Assembly (NCBI RefSeq): GCF_037975245.1
Contig: NC_092567.1
Span: 15,018,876-15,082,875 of the forward strand
Direction of reading: 5' to 3'
Length of the DNA stretch: 64,000 nucleotides
Source: Apostichopus japonicus
Lineage: Eukaryota; Echinodermata; Holothuroidea; Aspidochirotida; Stichopodidae
Of this stretch, positions 46,633 to 61,689 are shown piece by piece. Position 1 is the stretch's first letter, and the number at the start of each line of letters is the position of its first letter. The notes below the pieces were generated by a model, which had not been told where the DNA came from, ran no database searches, and saw nothing but the letters and a program-made list of their open reading frames with translations. The position numbers and the translations under genes were made by a program.

Positions 46633-49440
46633 ATATGACTATATTGTAGTGGTTTAAAGGTTACGAAAAATGTAGAAAATTTTCATTTCAATTGGAGTTT
46701 TTATAACTAGCAAATAAATCATGTTTTGTAAGTACGTGTTCGTTATATCAAATTAACACTTGTTCGAAGTTTTAGTTGTGTTCATGGCAAACCTCTAAGA
46801 CATATTTTTAAACTCTGAAAAGGGGATTAGATTTTTTATTATTTTCAGTAATCGTGTGCATGGGTTTATTGTGAACGACACACGGGACGATAATAGCATT
46901 TGCAGTGTTAAAGACTAAGAATTGTTGCCATTAGACCTTTAAAGTATTCAAAATATTAAAGGAAACAGATTTTAATTCGAAAAGTTGACACCGCAAGTTT
47001 AGGCATGGGGTCCAAGGTTTATGTACCCATGGAGCTTAAACAGATAGCTCCATGATGTACCTAACTGAGCATTTTTAGTGTACTCTCGTTGGCGGAGAGG
47101 GCGCACGGGTTTGGGGCAGGATGTGAGGTGGGTTCATCCGAAGACAGGTCTCCCACTAAATCATATACAGGGAAATCATTTTTAACGGCTTTGTAATTAG
47201 AACATTGAAAAATGATACATAAAAAGTTAATGCCTTTCTTACAAGTTCTCGAAATTACCCCCCCCCCCCCCCGCAAGAAATACTTTTTTAACGTATAATA
47301 AACGAAACCTGTTGGTATTTCGAGACTCTTTTACGCATGCAGTCTCGTCTTTGTTGGTTAGTGTCGACAAGTGGTTTGTTTGTCACGCGTGGAATGAATC
47401 ACTACACCTCTTATCCAAGAAAGAGCAAAAGACTAGAGGTGATGGGGGAGATGAAGAGAGCTACTTTGGTGATGAAGATGGATAAAAAACGAAATGTCAG
47501 GCTTCATCCTCTAATTCTGGGAAAGATTTCAATACTGGGAAGATGGGTGGTCAGTTCATTAAACCAGATTTAGAAAAGAAAAAGGAAAAGAGATTTAATC
47601 ACTTCATCAGACTCTGAGACAAAGAAGAGATGGGAGGAAGATATTTAAAGGTTTTTATAGTATAGAGTCTCAAGCGGCAGGGAGGGGGGGGGGGGGTGTT
47701 GGTATCGGAGGTTTTGAAGTAACGCTTATTGTAGTAAAAAATGCAACTGTTTACATTGAAATATTACGACTTACTGCAAAGTACAACTTACAGTTTATTT
47801 TCCGGACGTCAAAATTGCCAGCCAGTAATTTTTTCATGGTTAATACCACTCTATACTATCCTCACAAATCATGCTTCAAAGCACTCGTACTAGCAGTATG
47901 GACATTTCCCTAAACTTTATCTGATAGAAATATGATATTCATACTGCGCATACTGTCAGTACGTTTGCTCTGGGGGACGTGAAAGTATAACAATTAAAAA
48001 ATGAAAACAGATTGACTCGAATTATTGTTATTATGTTTCCGACAATACAATATGTTGTCTCAAAATGAATAACCTATAACTTGAAAATAACCTTTCAATG
48101 ACGTTAGGCCGAGTTATAATATAAAACAGTACGTTAGGCAGTACCATGATGCATATACAATAAAGGTGCTGTAACCTTCTTACTGATGTTGCCTTTCATG
48201 TAAAAACCTCGTCAAGGTCTTTAAAATCTACTTTACAATGCTTTTTTTGGATACTTTAACCAAACAATGTCTCCCTAAATGTACTGATAAACATTAAGAA
48301 AGGGCACAACGTATAGGAAAACATTTTCGTTTCAACAAAATGTTACTATTTTGAACACAAATTGAATATACGTTATTCCTGCAATGGTACTGCGCTACTA
48401 CGAAAAAATAAGGAAATATTATGCTTAACTCGAGTTAAATCAGAAATATACAACATATAGACTACGATTAACAAATTAATTCATGGTTATTTTAAAATTG
48501 AGATAACTAAAGGTAAAAAGTGTGTTATGAGAACTCTCAAAGAAATACCCTGTCAAAGGTATGTGATGATGTCAAATTAAATTTCATTGTCGGGTTGATG
48601 ACGGCTTAAACACCCCGAGTGCCCCGCATGGTGTCGAGAGCCGGGCCGGGTGTCGTGTTTTGCACATTTCACGTTCCTATATACTTTCCCAGACCCCCCC
48701 CCCCCTCCCCTAAAAAAATGATCCGCCTTCTCGCCCGCTCCTGCGATCAGAGGCACGGATGGCCGTGAATCAAGATTCAAGATTGATTTCTACTCTTTCT
48801 TATATTATAAGAAAGAAACAAATATCAGAATGATTACAAATTGATACGAACAAAGAGAAAGCTTACAGAAATGAAGAAACAAAGAAACTTAAGTTTCTGA
48901 ACAGAAGGCAGAAGGGGGTCTAAGATCAAAGCAAGGGTTACCGCTATGAAAGAACAAAATGAAACAAGTGAATAACAAGAATGAACTAACATTAAAAAAA
49001 AAATAATAATCCATGAATTGCTCTCTATTTGTCCGTTTTGTGTATAGCCATATTTTTTGGGAATGAGAACATTGTCTATAGACAGAACAACGACTATACC
49101 TGGAAAGCAAATGTCTCTATTTGTTTAATGTTACTGTTTGGTCTTGTGCCAACCTAAACAGCTTTTACAAAAGTACAAATATATGTAACACATTCTGCCC
49201 GAAGACGTTTAACTCTTTGAGACAAAAATTTTCTAACCGTCTTTATCCCTGATCCTAACGCTAATATGTTTAAAAACAGTTTTTTTCATAATTTCAGTTT
49301 CTGCAAGATTGACATTTCTGTTGTGATAATTTTAAGGGGGCCTACGTAGACAAGTAGTGTGGAACTTTTTGTATATATTATTTTTTCTTTAGAAATAACA
49401 ATTAAGAGAGAATTCTTTAAATATTTTGAGAGATAATGAA

Positions 49441-49517
49441 TGTAAACAAATGACTGATGATAGGAGTATTGAATATGTTAAACAAAGAAAGGGTAAACAA
49501 AGAAAGGGTAAACAAAG
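49441..49517 (+). promoter_or_regulatory. cluster of four forkhead-type sites
   Basis: TGTAAACA (49441), GTTAAACAAAG (49477), GGTAAACAAAG (49492) and GGTAAACAAAG (49507) match the forkhead core R-T/Y-AAACA. The last three are a tandem repeat of AAACAAAGAAAGGGT and also fit SOX sites (AACAAAG). It is about 7.4 kb upstream of FoxQ2. Confidence 0.35.
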
Positions 49518-52500
49518 AACGTCAACAAGTTAGATGTCGATAAAGGTGGCTACTCCTATTAGAGTCTATATCCATCCGCTCGATTGTTCTCTTTCAGGAA
49601 AAGTGCCAAAAAAAGCAGCAGGAGAACATCTTTTTTTTGACCTGTTATCAATCATGAACTAGTTTTTTGTGGCTTGCATGTTGACGAGCATGAATGGAAG
49701 TACATGTGGGGAGAAAATTGGGTCAATTGAGGCAATTTTAGACCCCTTTAGGCCTCCCAGGAGCAGCGTACAAAAATTGTTTACTACTGAGTGAAGAGGT
49801 TTGTTTACAAGTGACGAAAACTTCCGGCACGGATAGCAAAAAATCTACCTGGTCATGTCATGATACCGAAAATTGTTGGTGCCATCATGGAGGTAAAACA
49901 TGAAAGGCCAACTTGTCAGCTATCCGGTGATGGGTAGCGTTTAGCTAGTGAGAACTTCTATCTAGACTTAGAGACCACATTACTTTTGTGATTTAGTGTG
50001 TAAGTCATGGTGCTTTTAATGGGCGTATGCTACCTTAATCGAAAACCATGTTCTTTTGAGTCATAGCAAGTACTATGACATTAAAAATGGTCACACATTG
50101 AAATCATACTATTTTCTTATTACATGCATTATAGGTTATTATACTGATGAAATAAGCAACAGTAATGTTTGTATTTATTTAACTCCTGATAGATTCTGCC
50201 AAAGTGACGTAACTTAAGTATTATTAAGTATAAGGCAAGTATGGAACCCATTGCCAAGGGACCAAAATGCCAAGAGACCCCATGTGAACACTTCTAGGCA
50301 AGATATACATAATTTTGATTTTCGGATTGTGCCTGCAAGACTCAATAAGGGGCAGGAAGGTGGCGAAAATACAAACTAAAACCGAATGGTTTTGATCCGG
50401 AACTGACAATGACCCAGAAAGGGCAAAGGAGGGGGTACTTAAGGTAACTAGGACCGTTCTATTAGGGGCATCGAATTTGAATAAAACATTTTTCATCTCT
50501 ATACATACATGTTAGGTGCATAAGGAAATGCCAAAGTTTACGATTTTATTGTTATAGGGGTGTAAATAGGGTCACTTATGAAGGGCAGCTGGAGGGTACT
50601 GGTATTTTCTGGTTGACGTCTGTTCCGTATACAGCTCTCCGTATACCCGTGGTTACGCTATTATTCAAACTTGTTTTATTTGGGGGGGGGGTGAAATGGA
50701 TAGGAATCCTAAAAACAGTAAACAATGGTCTTCGTCTACGGGTCTTTTGTCACAATTTGAATAAAGAACATGTTTTTTTAATTTTTTCTGTTCCATACTG
50801 TGAGTTTTCTCTTAGCTTTTTGCCCTTCTTAATCTAAGAAATACTTTGATTTGAATATAGTGGATAGTATTTATGTTGTCTATACTTATACACCTCGAAG
50901 CAATCAAGGTAAGACATAGCCTATAGTTACCAAGGCAGGGGGAACACACATGCTTTATAACGTTAGTTTATGATGACCAGTGTATGCGTTGTGATTGTGC
51001 ATATAGCCACATGAAACCCCATTTACTGTTAAGAAATGATTTACTTTATTGACTTTTCTTAAAATCTATTTTGGTGTAATTTTTTTTTTTTAGTTTTAAC
51101 CACATTAGATCATAAATTATGAAACAAAGGTAAAGCGATCGAACGATACGGTTTCTATTACATTATGATTTATAATAAATATACTAAATTAGTACGGTAA
51201 AAGCAAAAAGGAGGGAAATAGCACATTGTTTACGAACAGGCATACAACCACCCCTCCCCTTCCACAGTGACAAAGAAAGAAAAGGAAGAAACACATGTCA
51301 ACACTCCTAAATTCTATCCAACATATTACCTTCGAAGGAGGATTGATTGAGGAGGGAGCATCCAAGGGGGAGGGGGGGGGGGTCGTCGGAGATCGTCCCA
51401 ATGGTTGAGGGGGCAATGTCTAGGCCTATATTTAAAGTGGAGAGTTGGAGTGAGACAAAATTACATGTAGGAGTATTCTTAATATTTTCGTATTTTCCCT
51501 ATTTATTTAGGGTGTACGGGGTAAAAAAATGTAATTTTAAGCTTGGTTGGTATTTTTTTAAGGTCTTTCTCCACTTTCGTTTTCCTTCCATTTTCGTATT
51601 GTTTTGTTTGTTTTTATGTGTGTGCGTATGTATGTATGTGCTTTCCTGTTCGAATTCTATTATTTGTAGTTTCATATAACTATGTATGAGTATTTTTAAA
51701 GTACACTTAAATAGCTTCATCGCATACACTTAAGACACCCTATACATTCTTAATATAAAATTTTCAACATGTAGTTCCGCCATCTTGAGGAACAATTTCC
51801 TTTATTTCTTAATCGCTGAAGTTCATTTGGACAAAGGTATACTCAAGAAACTCAATAACAATCATGAAGGAACAACAAACCGCAAATGTCGCTCTTATAA
51901 TAAACAACAATCGCGTCAGAACTTTCCAAGAAAATTTTGTTTCCGTAAGAAACTAAGAAAAAGACCATCGCGAAAAGTCTTCATACAGGAGAATGTCATT
52001 ATAATGATTGTATTAGTGTTTACTGTAACACGAATTGAGAGCGGGAAAACAATAGATTGGTTCCTTAATGAGAATCAGTCTAAATGGCTTCTTGGTTGTC
52101 ATTTATTGTTATCTCTATTGTATTGTTATGGTAGTGTTGTTGTTGTTGAGGAGTGCTCCACCCTTTTGACAATAGGATTAGCCACCAGTGGGAGGGGTGG
52201 GCTATTGGACGAGGTGTAGGATTATTGATTAAAAATCCATTGGTTTTTGTCTCTTGTTACGTCAATCAGTATAGCAAACGGTTTACAAAATCCATAGATG
52301 ATATCTAGAAATTTAAAGGTGTATGCATAGGAAGGACAATTAGTTTGAACACACTAAATGGGCTCATGGAACAAGTTAACGGTTTTTGTAGTTTAATATT
52401 ATTTATCAAACTTAAGACACCCGCTTATACTTTTCTCGTCAAGAAGAGGCCATAGAGTGAAGTTTAATGAATACTATAATTAATAAGTCTATTCAACTTC

Positions 52501-52540
52501 AACATTTTGTCGCCCAGACAAGTTTTTTTAATATATTTTT

Positions 52541-52567
52541 TGAAGAAGATCCTGCTAGGATCGAAAC
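52541..52567 (+). mobile_element. interspersed-repeat fragment, second copy
   Basis: TGAAGAAGATCCTGCTAGGA TCGAAAC matches the minus-strand piece at 31428-31466. It abuts the 5' end of SINE B copy 3, so one element inserted beside the other or they form a composite. Confidence 0.45.
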
Positions 52568-52569
52568 AT

Positions 52570-52754
52570 GGAGTGTTAGCTCAGTGGTTAACGCCGGTGC
52601 CTTCTAATCATAACGTCCACGGGTCGAGTTACTCCCAGATTAATGTATGTCGTCCAGTTACAGAGTTGTTGACGATTGACAATTCATAATCATGGACGTT
52701 AAATATGAATGTAAGAGACTGACTTCGGTCAGCTTGCAGGAGGATCTAAAATAC
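52570..52754 (+). mobile_element. tRNA-derived SINE family B, copy 3 (internally deleted)
   Basis: It matches SINE B copy 2 from GGAGTGTTAGCTCAGTGGTT through GACTGACTTCGGTCAGCTTG, then jumps to CAGGAGGATCTAAAATAC. About 40 bases between two GCTTGC repeats are missing. Confidence 0.85.
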
Positions 52755-55700
52755 AACATCAGACCCTCTATCCTATATTTTTACCTACACACAGGCATTT
52801 GCAATAGATAAGAAGTTTGTTGTCTCTCTATTTCTTTGTTTCTTACTTTTTTGTAAGTATTAATATAATCATATTTGTAACAAAATTGGAAATGTTCAAG
52901 TCAACTTTAACTCGATGATTTTTAGGCGCCCTGAGTATTCAAGCTGATGGTATGAAAGTGTTTTGAGATTTATAACTTTGGCTGATATCGACAAAAAATG
53001 ATCAAATTCGACTCAAAATTGGTGTTTTTAGAAGCAACAGTGGGTGAAAATTGGTGTGATCTATCATAAAAAAGATTGTTTTAACATCTTTATCTACCTT
53101 CTGATTACTAATTTTCGTACCATTCATTGTTTTTACATGTTCTGAAATTGATATTTTATATGATTAGAAAAATAAGTAATAACAAATATAAATATATATA
53201 CATACTTATATACATTTGGTATATTATTTACTTTCACATGGGTTTCGACAGAAATTTATTATCTCTTCTCTTTCCCTGTCGGTCCGATCAATGGCTTGGA
53301 ATTTTTTCGTAACTAGAGGGGTCGAGAGGATCACCAGGGCCCGGTGACAATCATGTCATTGGGCCACCCTCTTGCACTCTTCATATTTCGTTAAAGAAGA
53401 AGAAAATGTAATATTTTCTATCTTATATTTTCCCGGGACCCCTCCATAATTTCCCAATGCCGCCTACATATTTCCCCAAACACCTTAGTTGACTCAGGGC
53501 CGTTGATACTGTAGCCCCCTGACTACCCCATCTCGTCTGGCCCGGCCCTAGGATATGAGATATTGCCACATGGGAGTCGGCTTCAACAACCCCATGGGGA
53601 ACACTCGTCCTTTTTAAATTCTTTCGTCCGCCCTGGGTTGTCATTATTGGTTGGCGAAGAATACAGGTGTTCGGGATCCGAAGTAGTGTGTCCCTTTAAA
53701 TACGTAGGTAGGGAGAAACAGACAAAAGATGAACAACTTGAACTCTCGAGACAGTCTGGAGCCGGTGCCTGTGATTACTCCATTACGTAAGAAGAGACAA
53801 TGCATGCTGTAAGGACATCAAAACAAACCATGACCACAGATAACAACTTTACCAGACAGAGAATAAAGCTTCAACTATAGTATTAATATCTGTGACAAAT
53901 AGCGGCTCTCGCACCTTTTGTAAATAGCTAACATTGCTAAAAGTACTATCCTAACTGTCCTTACATCCACTAAATAATTTCTATGTATTCAGGAATGTTA
54001 GACGATCACGATGGATGGGAAAGAATGTGTTGAGATCGTGAGAACGATGATTGTTAATGTGCGAGCATTAATGACGTAAGATAACGTATTACGTAACCAG
54101 AACATGACGTAAATGTCTCAACTACCCTCTTATCAACCCCCGTCCACTGAAAGGGACGTAAATCGATTGACCGAATAACCGATAACACAATGTGACAATC
54201 AAAGATTTTTTTTATCAATAAAAGTGTATCAAAATGGAATTCCAATAATGACAAATCCGTCATACTAATATGAAATCATTCTTTTAATTTGCGAAACAGA
54301 AATGGAGTGTTCAATCTTAGATGAAGAAAACATTAAAGGGCCGATTCCTGAAGAGTTCATAGTGGCGCTGTCGATCAGCACACAGTTCTTTTGTAAACTC
54401 AATTGATAAAATTATGACCCCAAGCGTACTTTTGGTTTGATGAGGAATGGGTGATGCATGGCAGATGGGGGGGGGGGGGGCTGGCTTTTTGACCAATAAA
54501 ACAGGTCTGTTATATTTGTAGTGATGAAAAACCGTGTGGCGAGTAAAGGGATTCGTAGGGGAAGTGGATACGCTTGCCCCGGGTAGTGCGAGTTGCGTGA
54601 CGACAAGAAAACCATTGTTTGAAGGTTTCTCAAGTCAATTTAAGATATCCGGAGCTATAACCGTGAGGAACGAATGTCGCAAGGCGTGCGGATTAATTTT
54701 TTTATTTTGCGATTATAATTTTTTCCCATAACAATATCAAGCGTAATACCAGTAATACCAGCAACCATAATCGGAGGCAATAATAGATAGCTACCTAACG
54801 TCGGGTAGTGAAGGTGCGGAGGGGTGGGGGGGGGGCATTACACCATATTAACTTCACGTTTTTACAACAGTACAGGCGTGATATTGTCCATGCAAGTTTT
54901 TAGCTTGTAGTGATTGGGCCAGGGATAACGTAACTTTTGGTTAGGTACCTTGTTGACAACGGTCAACAGAGAACAACACTATTGGAGGCATGCTTTATTT
55001 TTTTTCTCCATCATTTTGTTGTCAGCGTTTGCATATCCAAAGTAAACAAAGAAGGAGACTGTAAGCTTAAACCACAAACTTAAAACAGAAATTTAGAAAC
55101 AGCAAAATTAATAAATAAATTTAAAAAAATATATAAAAAAAAAGCTTAGGTGGTGTAATATTCTTTTAGAGAAAAATCGATTATTTTCGACTAGTTAGGA
55201 AAATATTGTGCAAGTTATAAAAAAAACGCAATCGACTTGTGATTATAAACTTCCAGGAATCTTTTTGTTCTGTTCTTAAGCTTATGTAATACAATAGGCT
55301 ATGCGTGTATATTTTCCTTTGTTCAATTTCAAAAGGACGGTGTCACTTTCGATCAATATATAAAAGGAAAAAAATCGGATTTTTCTCCCGTATCCCGCAG
55401 TCTTAAGTAAAGAGGGAGAGATATTCGATACAGTGTTCGAAAGGAAAAGGGTTTTTAAATATTTGATTTATAGGCAAAGATTCTTCGATTTGGATTACTC
55501 CGAGACAAATGTGGTTTGGTAATAAAGGTGTTTGCTGAGATATCAATAAAATACCAATTATTAGTATCAATAAAACACTTTCTTAAATTATGTACAACGA
55601 TGCACCTTGAGGTGACGTCACTATAACTACATGATATGTTTCATTCATAGCTTTAGTAATTTTTTTTTTTTTCGTGATTCACCAGCTTACGGAGAAACGC

Positions 55701-58700
55701 GGAATATCGGTGGCGCTATTTTAATACGTTTTTCAGAGCCGTATATAGAGAACATTTTATGAAATACTGCGATGGCTCTTGTAAGCTTCAGTAGACACAG
55801 TTCAAGCGGAGTATAACACTTCAACGGGTCTCGTATTTAGTCAAGTATTGGCTGTCACACATGCTGGTCACAACAAGTGGTTGGACCCTCTGAGCAAAAA
55901 CAATAGTTGATGCACGCCACCTAGCCGGCTTTTGGTGGACCTTTGACCGCCCGACCTCCCTCGCATCCCCCTGGGTTCTTTTGCGACATCAAGGGAGACA
56001 TGGCACGGGATCCTTGGAAGCAAAAACGCATCATACCACCGCAGGACTATTATAGCCACCGATCTACATTGAAACCTAGCACGGTTTACACGATTATCGG
56101 TGCAAAATATTTACACCGCCAAAAAATAAAATAAAATAAAAATAAAAGACTTTTTAGAATTAAATAAAGTGATATATTGCGGTGGCTATAAGTTCATTGC
56201 TTATCAAAATGCTTGAAATTTTCTGCATGGTCAGGTCAAACCACATCTTTTTGTAGGACGAAGATATGATTTTTCTTTAATTTTGGTATTGTTTTGTTAT
56301 TGCATCTGGCAACAGCAAATGAATGACGTCATTCAGCCACAAATTGTTTGTTTTCGTTCTTCGTTTTAATATGTAACTCACTTATCCAGAAAAGAGTCTA
56401 ATATTTCTACAAAAACAGTTGTATTTTGATGAAATTTGATGTCACTGACAGCTGAACAAACATTCCGTATGAATCATATTTCAAGGATTTATCAACAAGA
56501 ATATTATAACAGGAAAGTAAAGCTTTTCATCAATATTTACTGTAATGATATAACTGGCCGATATTTGTTGTCCGCTATACCTGGACAAAAATCGAGGGAT
56601 AATCCAGTGAAATTATGTTCATTCAACCATATCTCGAGTTTTGGAGAAGAAAAAAATATTGAGATTGTGGTGGTTTCATAATATATTTCTAATGATTATC
56701 TGCCAACGAAGTATCCCCATTAATACATATAGATCCTACCGAGAAATATCTGCATAACTGAAAATCAATTTCACCTATTTCACAGTGGAAATTGAGCTCG
56801 TAACTCTTATTTTTTTTTATTCATTCAATCTATAAGATACTACTGACTTTTCGATGAACGTAGGAGCCCAATTTGATTGGGGGGGGGGGGGGCTGTAACG
56901 ACTTGCCCGAAAATATAACCAACACTTTTCGCCCAACATCTGAAAGTGCATATCATACATAGGCATGCATTAGTTATTACACCGCATGCCAATTACATAC
57001 AATCATATGCCGTATTATTACCCCTTTCATATTGGTTATCATTTTTGGGGAAGTCGTTACAATAATAATGATAATAATATCAGTTTAACCATTGAAAAAC
57101 ACATTGCAATTTATTTTTCTTTCGGTAGTTGCTCGAAAAATTCTCAGCATATTGCCCGAATTTTGCAGCCCCCCACCTCCTACGCCTATGTCGATCAATA
57201 CTTGACTTTTGCTGTTCCGATTAGTGTCTAAAACATTCCTTAGTATATTATACTGAAACAGGGGCGGTGGTTGTCGGATGGGAGGGGGGAGGGTCGGGTG
57301 GGGAAGGGGTAATAGACATACTTTTTTCTCTCCAGTAAAGTCACTCAAGATTGCGCCTGGGCACGAAACTCCAACAACATAATCCACCTGAACTCCTCTT
57401 ACATCGAGACTGCATGTAACCGTATGTTCAAGACCATGTTACGTCAAGTGATTATCACGGGTCCCTTGGAGCGGGGAGGTGATAGAGACACCAACATGAA
57501 CAAAGACATAGATCTCTGCAGTAGCATCACATACCTGGCATGACCCTGTCAACTAGTCAAGTCAACTTATTGCCATTGATGAATGGCTGGAGATATGATA
57601 CAAGGTTTCCAGTTTGAAGAGGGAGACCTCACTAGTTTGATACACTACAAATAATCAATGCACTTGGTCGGGAATGTGTTGGCGCACAGACTGGTGGGGT
57701 GAGGGGGAGGGGTACTGAGGGCCATAGAATTGGTCTACATTTCAAAAGAACAATTGGTCGGGAAGGCCAATTTCTTTTTGCTATATTAGGATTTATTTCC
57801 GAATAACAAATAAGGTAGATCGCAACTGCGTTATAAAATAGGATATCTCGATATGTTTCAGCATTTATTCTTTACTACATCTCCACATCTTGTATAAAAC
57901 ACCAGTTAACGTCTGAGTAGTGACATATCTCTTGTATATTAACCTGCTTTCACTGTTCCTAGACTGAACTACGTAAAAGACAATCTTTGGTCGATAAGTT
58001 AAGAATCAAAGATTTCTAGCGCCCTAACACATAATCGTTGCGAATAACCAAGTCTACCGAATACGCGCGCGTAAACGCAAGCCGACTTCAGCATCATACG
58101 AACGCACTGCAATAAACCGTCTTTTCGAAAGCATTTTTTGTCTGTAAGAAGCATTGGAGCAAAGATATTATAATGCGCCGAATTATATTACAATTCCAAT
58201 ATGATGCGCCACGCACAATTATATTTTTAGCACAGCTGTCTTGAATTAATTAGGACTTTTATCATGTTGTTGATTTAATTGGTTACTAATTAGTCTAGGT
58301 CTACGCGTTATCACTTCTTCCAATTAACTTATTCGTTAATTGAAGGTTATGTTTCCTGTTCCGTTTACATAGGAAAGTTTAATTAAAAAATGGTTATTGG
58401 TGGTTTTAAATTTCAGCAGTATCGTTCTGACTTTTGTTCCTTTGTTCCGACTCATATTGTTATATACTGTTTTGTTATATTTTACTTTAATTTATGCAAG
58501 TTATTTTTTCTGTGCTCTTTACAAATACCTGTTCACCTGGTTCACTCTAATATCATTTTCAACTCTCCGGGCACGATACAAGCACATATATCTAATCTAA
58601 CATACCCATTTCAACATATTACTCCGTTCCAACCCGTCAACGGCTATGTTGAGCGTCAGGGAATAAGACAATTATCCATTTTCAGAGTCTTTGGCGTGAC

Positions 58701-61689
58701 CCAGCCATGAATTTGTAGCCATGTTATGTTTTAATCTGTTAATGTTGGGTATGCAAAGGTAATTGGTAATTTGGCATTTGAGACAAGGAATTTTCATTAC
58801 AATATAGATCTTCTTATTTAACTTGGGAGTATCCAGTTTATGCTTTCGTTTGAATATTACCTGCCAGTGACGAGCACATGATCTCAAAGGTGGCGGGGAT
58901 GGAAATTCCAAATTTTCCCCGACAGATTTTGGCATGGGAATGAAGTTCTCGAATGAGGGGTGTGAATATATGGCGTTGAAAGGGGCTCTCTTGATCGGGA
59001 GTCTGAGGGTTCGTCCTCCGGTAAAAAAAATCAAATTTAGGTGCGTTCTTAGGCATATTTAGATTATAAATTAGGTCTATAAATTAGGTCTAAATGCAAG
59101 GTTGTGCTAATAAATACTTTTAAATTATGAAAAAAAATCCCCGACTGAACGCCCCTCCCCCTCCGACTTATACGATGGAGGTAGAGGTGAACTATCACCG
59201 GCCTTTGATGTGGATTGGTCTGTCCGTCAACTGTTTTTAAATGCAGCGACAGCTGTCTAATTTGAGGGCGCTTGATGAAAATGAATCTTAGCACAAGTTG
59301 TATTAGTATACTCTCAGAACCTATAATCCATGAATGGATATAATGTTTTCTGCCAGCTATATAGGATTTTATTCACGTACGACAAGCTATTTTATAGATG
59401 CTTGTATATGATGACGGCTTCATGTGATTATCGAATATTGGGTGAGGGCTCGTGAAGAAGGAATGAGAAGGAGAGGGGGATATAATGTTACTTTAAGAGA
59501 AACATATTTATGTAAAGCGCCTTAAATCTGGAACTGCCTGCTTTAACTTACCAAACAGTGTAGACTATTAACCAGTTTGTTGATCTTTCATCCTCCTTAT
59601 TTTTGATTGTTTGATCGTTTGATTGTTTACTCTCTGATTGTTTACTGTCTGACGTCACAAGGCGTGTAAGCCCTTGGACCGCTAAAATCTCATTGTATGT
59701 AGACTGGTATGAGAATAACTGTATTACACGTCGAGTTACGGTTTACCTGTGGCAATCATTCAATGAAAAACGACTTTAGCAAGTTTGTAACTGGTCTGCT
59801 AAAAAAATGGATAAAGGAACCAGAAGAAAAGGGGACAGTCTTCATACAATAGGACCACCGCTAAGATTTGTTTTCGACACATGAGTATTAATGTTGACAC
59901 AACTTCCTAACATGCGTGTCATTCCATTGTTAGCCCTTATTGAAGAAAAGACTATTTGATTAAGCCTAGTAGTTGACAAGCATTTACGAGCTGTCAAGTG
60001 GCTCCTTAAAACGTGTGTTGACGGTTGTAAGGTACTTGACAATCTACTAATGGGCTAGAAAGAATGCCAAACGTTACTTTTTTATTATTTTGTTTCCATC
60101 AACCGAACAGAGAACAAAGTTTGTAATCTGAGCAAATACAAATATGTGTAAACGTTGGATTCCATTGTATACTGACTGTAACAGGTGACTTTTAAGTAAG
60201 CCCGGCCACTTGTCGAGCTGTACTGTATGACAAAGGCAATATAGGTATAGGTTTCATAGTCTATGTGCGATAGGATAAGGAGACAATATAGTTAACTGAC
60301 TAACTGAATAAAGTTATATTCATACAGCAAATAAGTCGTTTGTTTAGCGGGTTTCATTATGTATTTTGAATTTTCATCTGGATTTGATTTTACCACGATG
60401 GTGGTACGGAATTGAGAGGGATAGGGTTGGAGAGGGGGTCCAGTGGAGGGGGGGGGGGTGTCAGGGCGTGTGTGATTGAGTGGGAACTTGGTTGCTGAGG
60501 AGATGCGAAGTTAGTTTTCGATAGGAATATGGTCATTGATATTTGAAACCATATACGGTACACTGAAGTGAAAGTAGTTCCACGACATAATAACAATATG
60601 TTAGATAATCCACATGGATTCATGACGTACATGAGAGCCGGTAGTCATGGTAATGTGAACATGTGGTATTGACTTGTTTGTTTGTCAGTATGTTTGTTTG
60701 TTTATTTTGTATGCTTTGTTTCGTCATTTCAAGTTTATTGGTCTCAATATCTGGGAAATGAATGTACAATGAACTTACGTCAACCATGGCTAGAGGCAGG
60801 GACGGTGACACCTATATACATCCGGGTTACCTCAGATTTCAAGTAAAGCAAATATAGTGAGGGCGCCTGATTATTTCTATGTACGAATGTGTTATATTCA
60901 TTCCTGTAATTGTCTGTGCAGTTTATTCTGACAAGTTTGATATTTTGACATTTAATTCTATTCAGTGAAGAAGTTCAGGACTGTGAGGGGGGGGGGGGGT
61001 GGTAGGCGACAGGGTTAGGGAGTAATTATAATAACCACTTTAAATGATTACTTTCGGCAAAACTAGTCTTCAAAAGTCTTCATATGTAACGGTACAAGAA
61101 AAGAGTCAAATTTGAGTACTGGAAATGTTTCTATATTCCGCTTGTCAAGTTATTCAGCTAAATATTTAATTTATGCTATAAATATCTGGGATGCTCGTTT
61201 TACGCCAAATTGATGATGATCCTCAGTACAGGCCTAAATGTCAAAGTTAATTGATTGTTTTAGAAATACTAATAACTGAACCAAAACATGTTCTTTAACC
61301 TTCATATGAACAACATAGCCCCCCCCCCCTCGCCCCTCGAATGACATTGAACACCATTTTTCCTTGGAAAGTTTGCAGGGCATCGTAAAACATGTTACAT
61401 TTTCGCGTTGAGCTTTGTGCTGCATCTAAGGAATTGACCTAATGGCCTGTGTATTAAACTAAGTCGTCCAGCCACTTAAACTGATTGACCTCCAAGGTTT
61501 AAATGATCAGTCCCCCTCCCCACCCCACCCCCCCCCCAAAAAAACACTCAAAAGTGATAAAGAAATGCTAAGTGGATTGAAAGCAGTGGTTTTTAATAGT
61601 TTATGACATATCAAGTGAAATTTTGTGCCCAAGTCATCCCTTAAAGACAGTTCCATCATTTATGACAATGTGAGGGTGACCTGAGTACT

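Larger units (their letters stand above)
49518..61000. other. distal upstream region of FoxQ2
   Basis: No exon is recognised. It holds TGACGTCA at 55613, 56324 and 59650, a SINE B copy with adjoining fragment, several long G or C runs (50684, 51369, 54467, 56880, 60447, 60987), and a GATTGTTT tandem repeat at 59606-59647. Open frames of 100-144 residues at 51785, 58390 and 58672 (-) show no family likeness. Confidence 0.45.

Noticed and set aside
51785-52219. 144-residue open frame
   Set aside because: Begins in AT-rich sequence, no recognised family or motif; likely chance.
53310-53545. Possible decayed transposon with GC-rich words
   Set aside because: I could not find matching terminal repeats or a target duplication.
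58672-59034. 120-residue minus-strand frame
   Set aside because: No recognised domain; it may be an old repeat but I cannot support a class.
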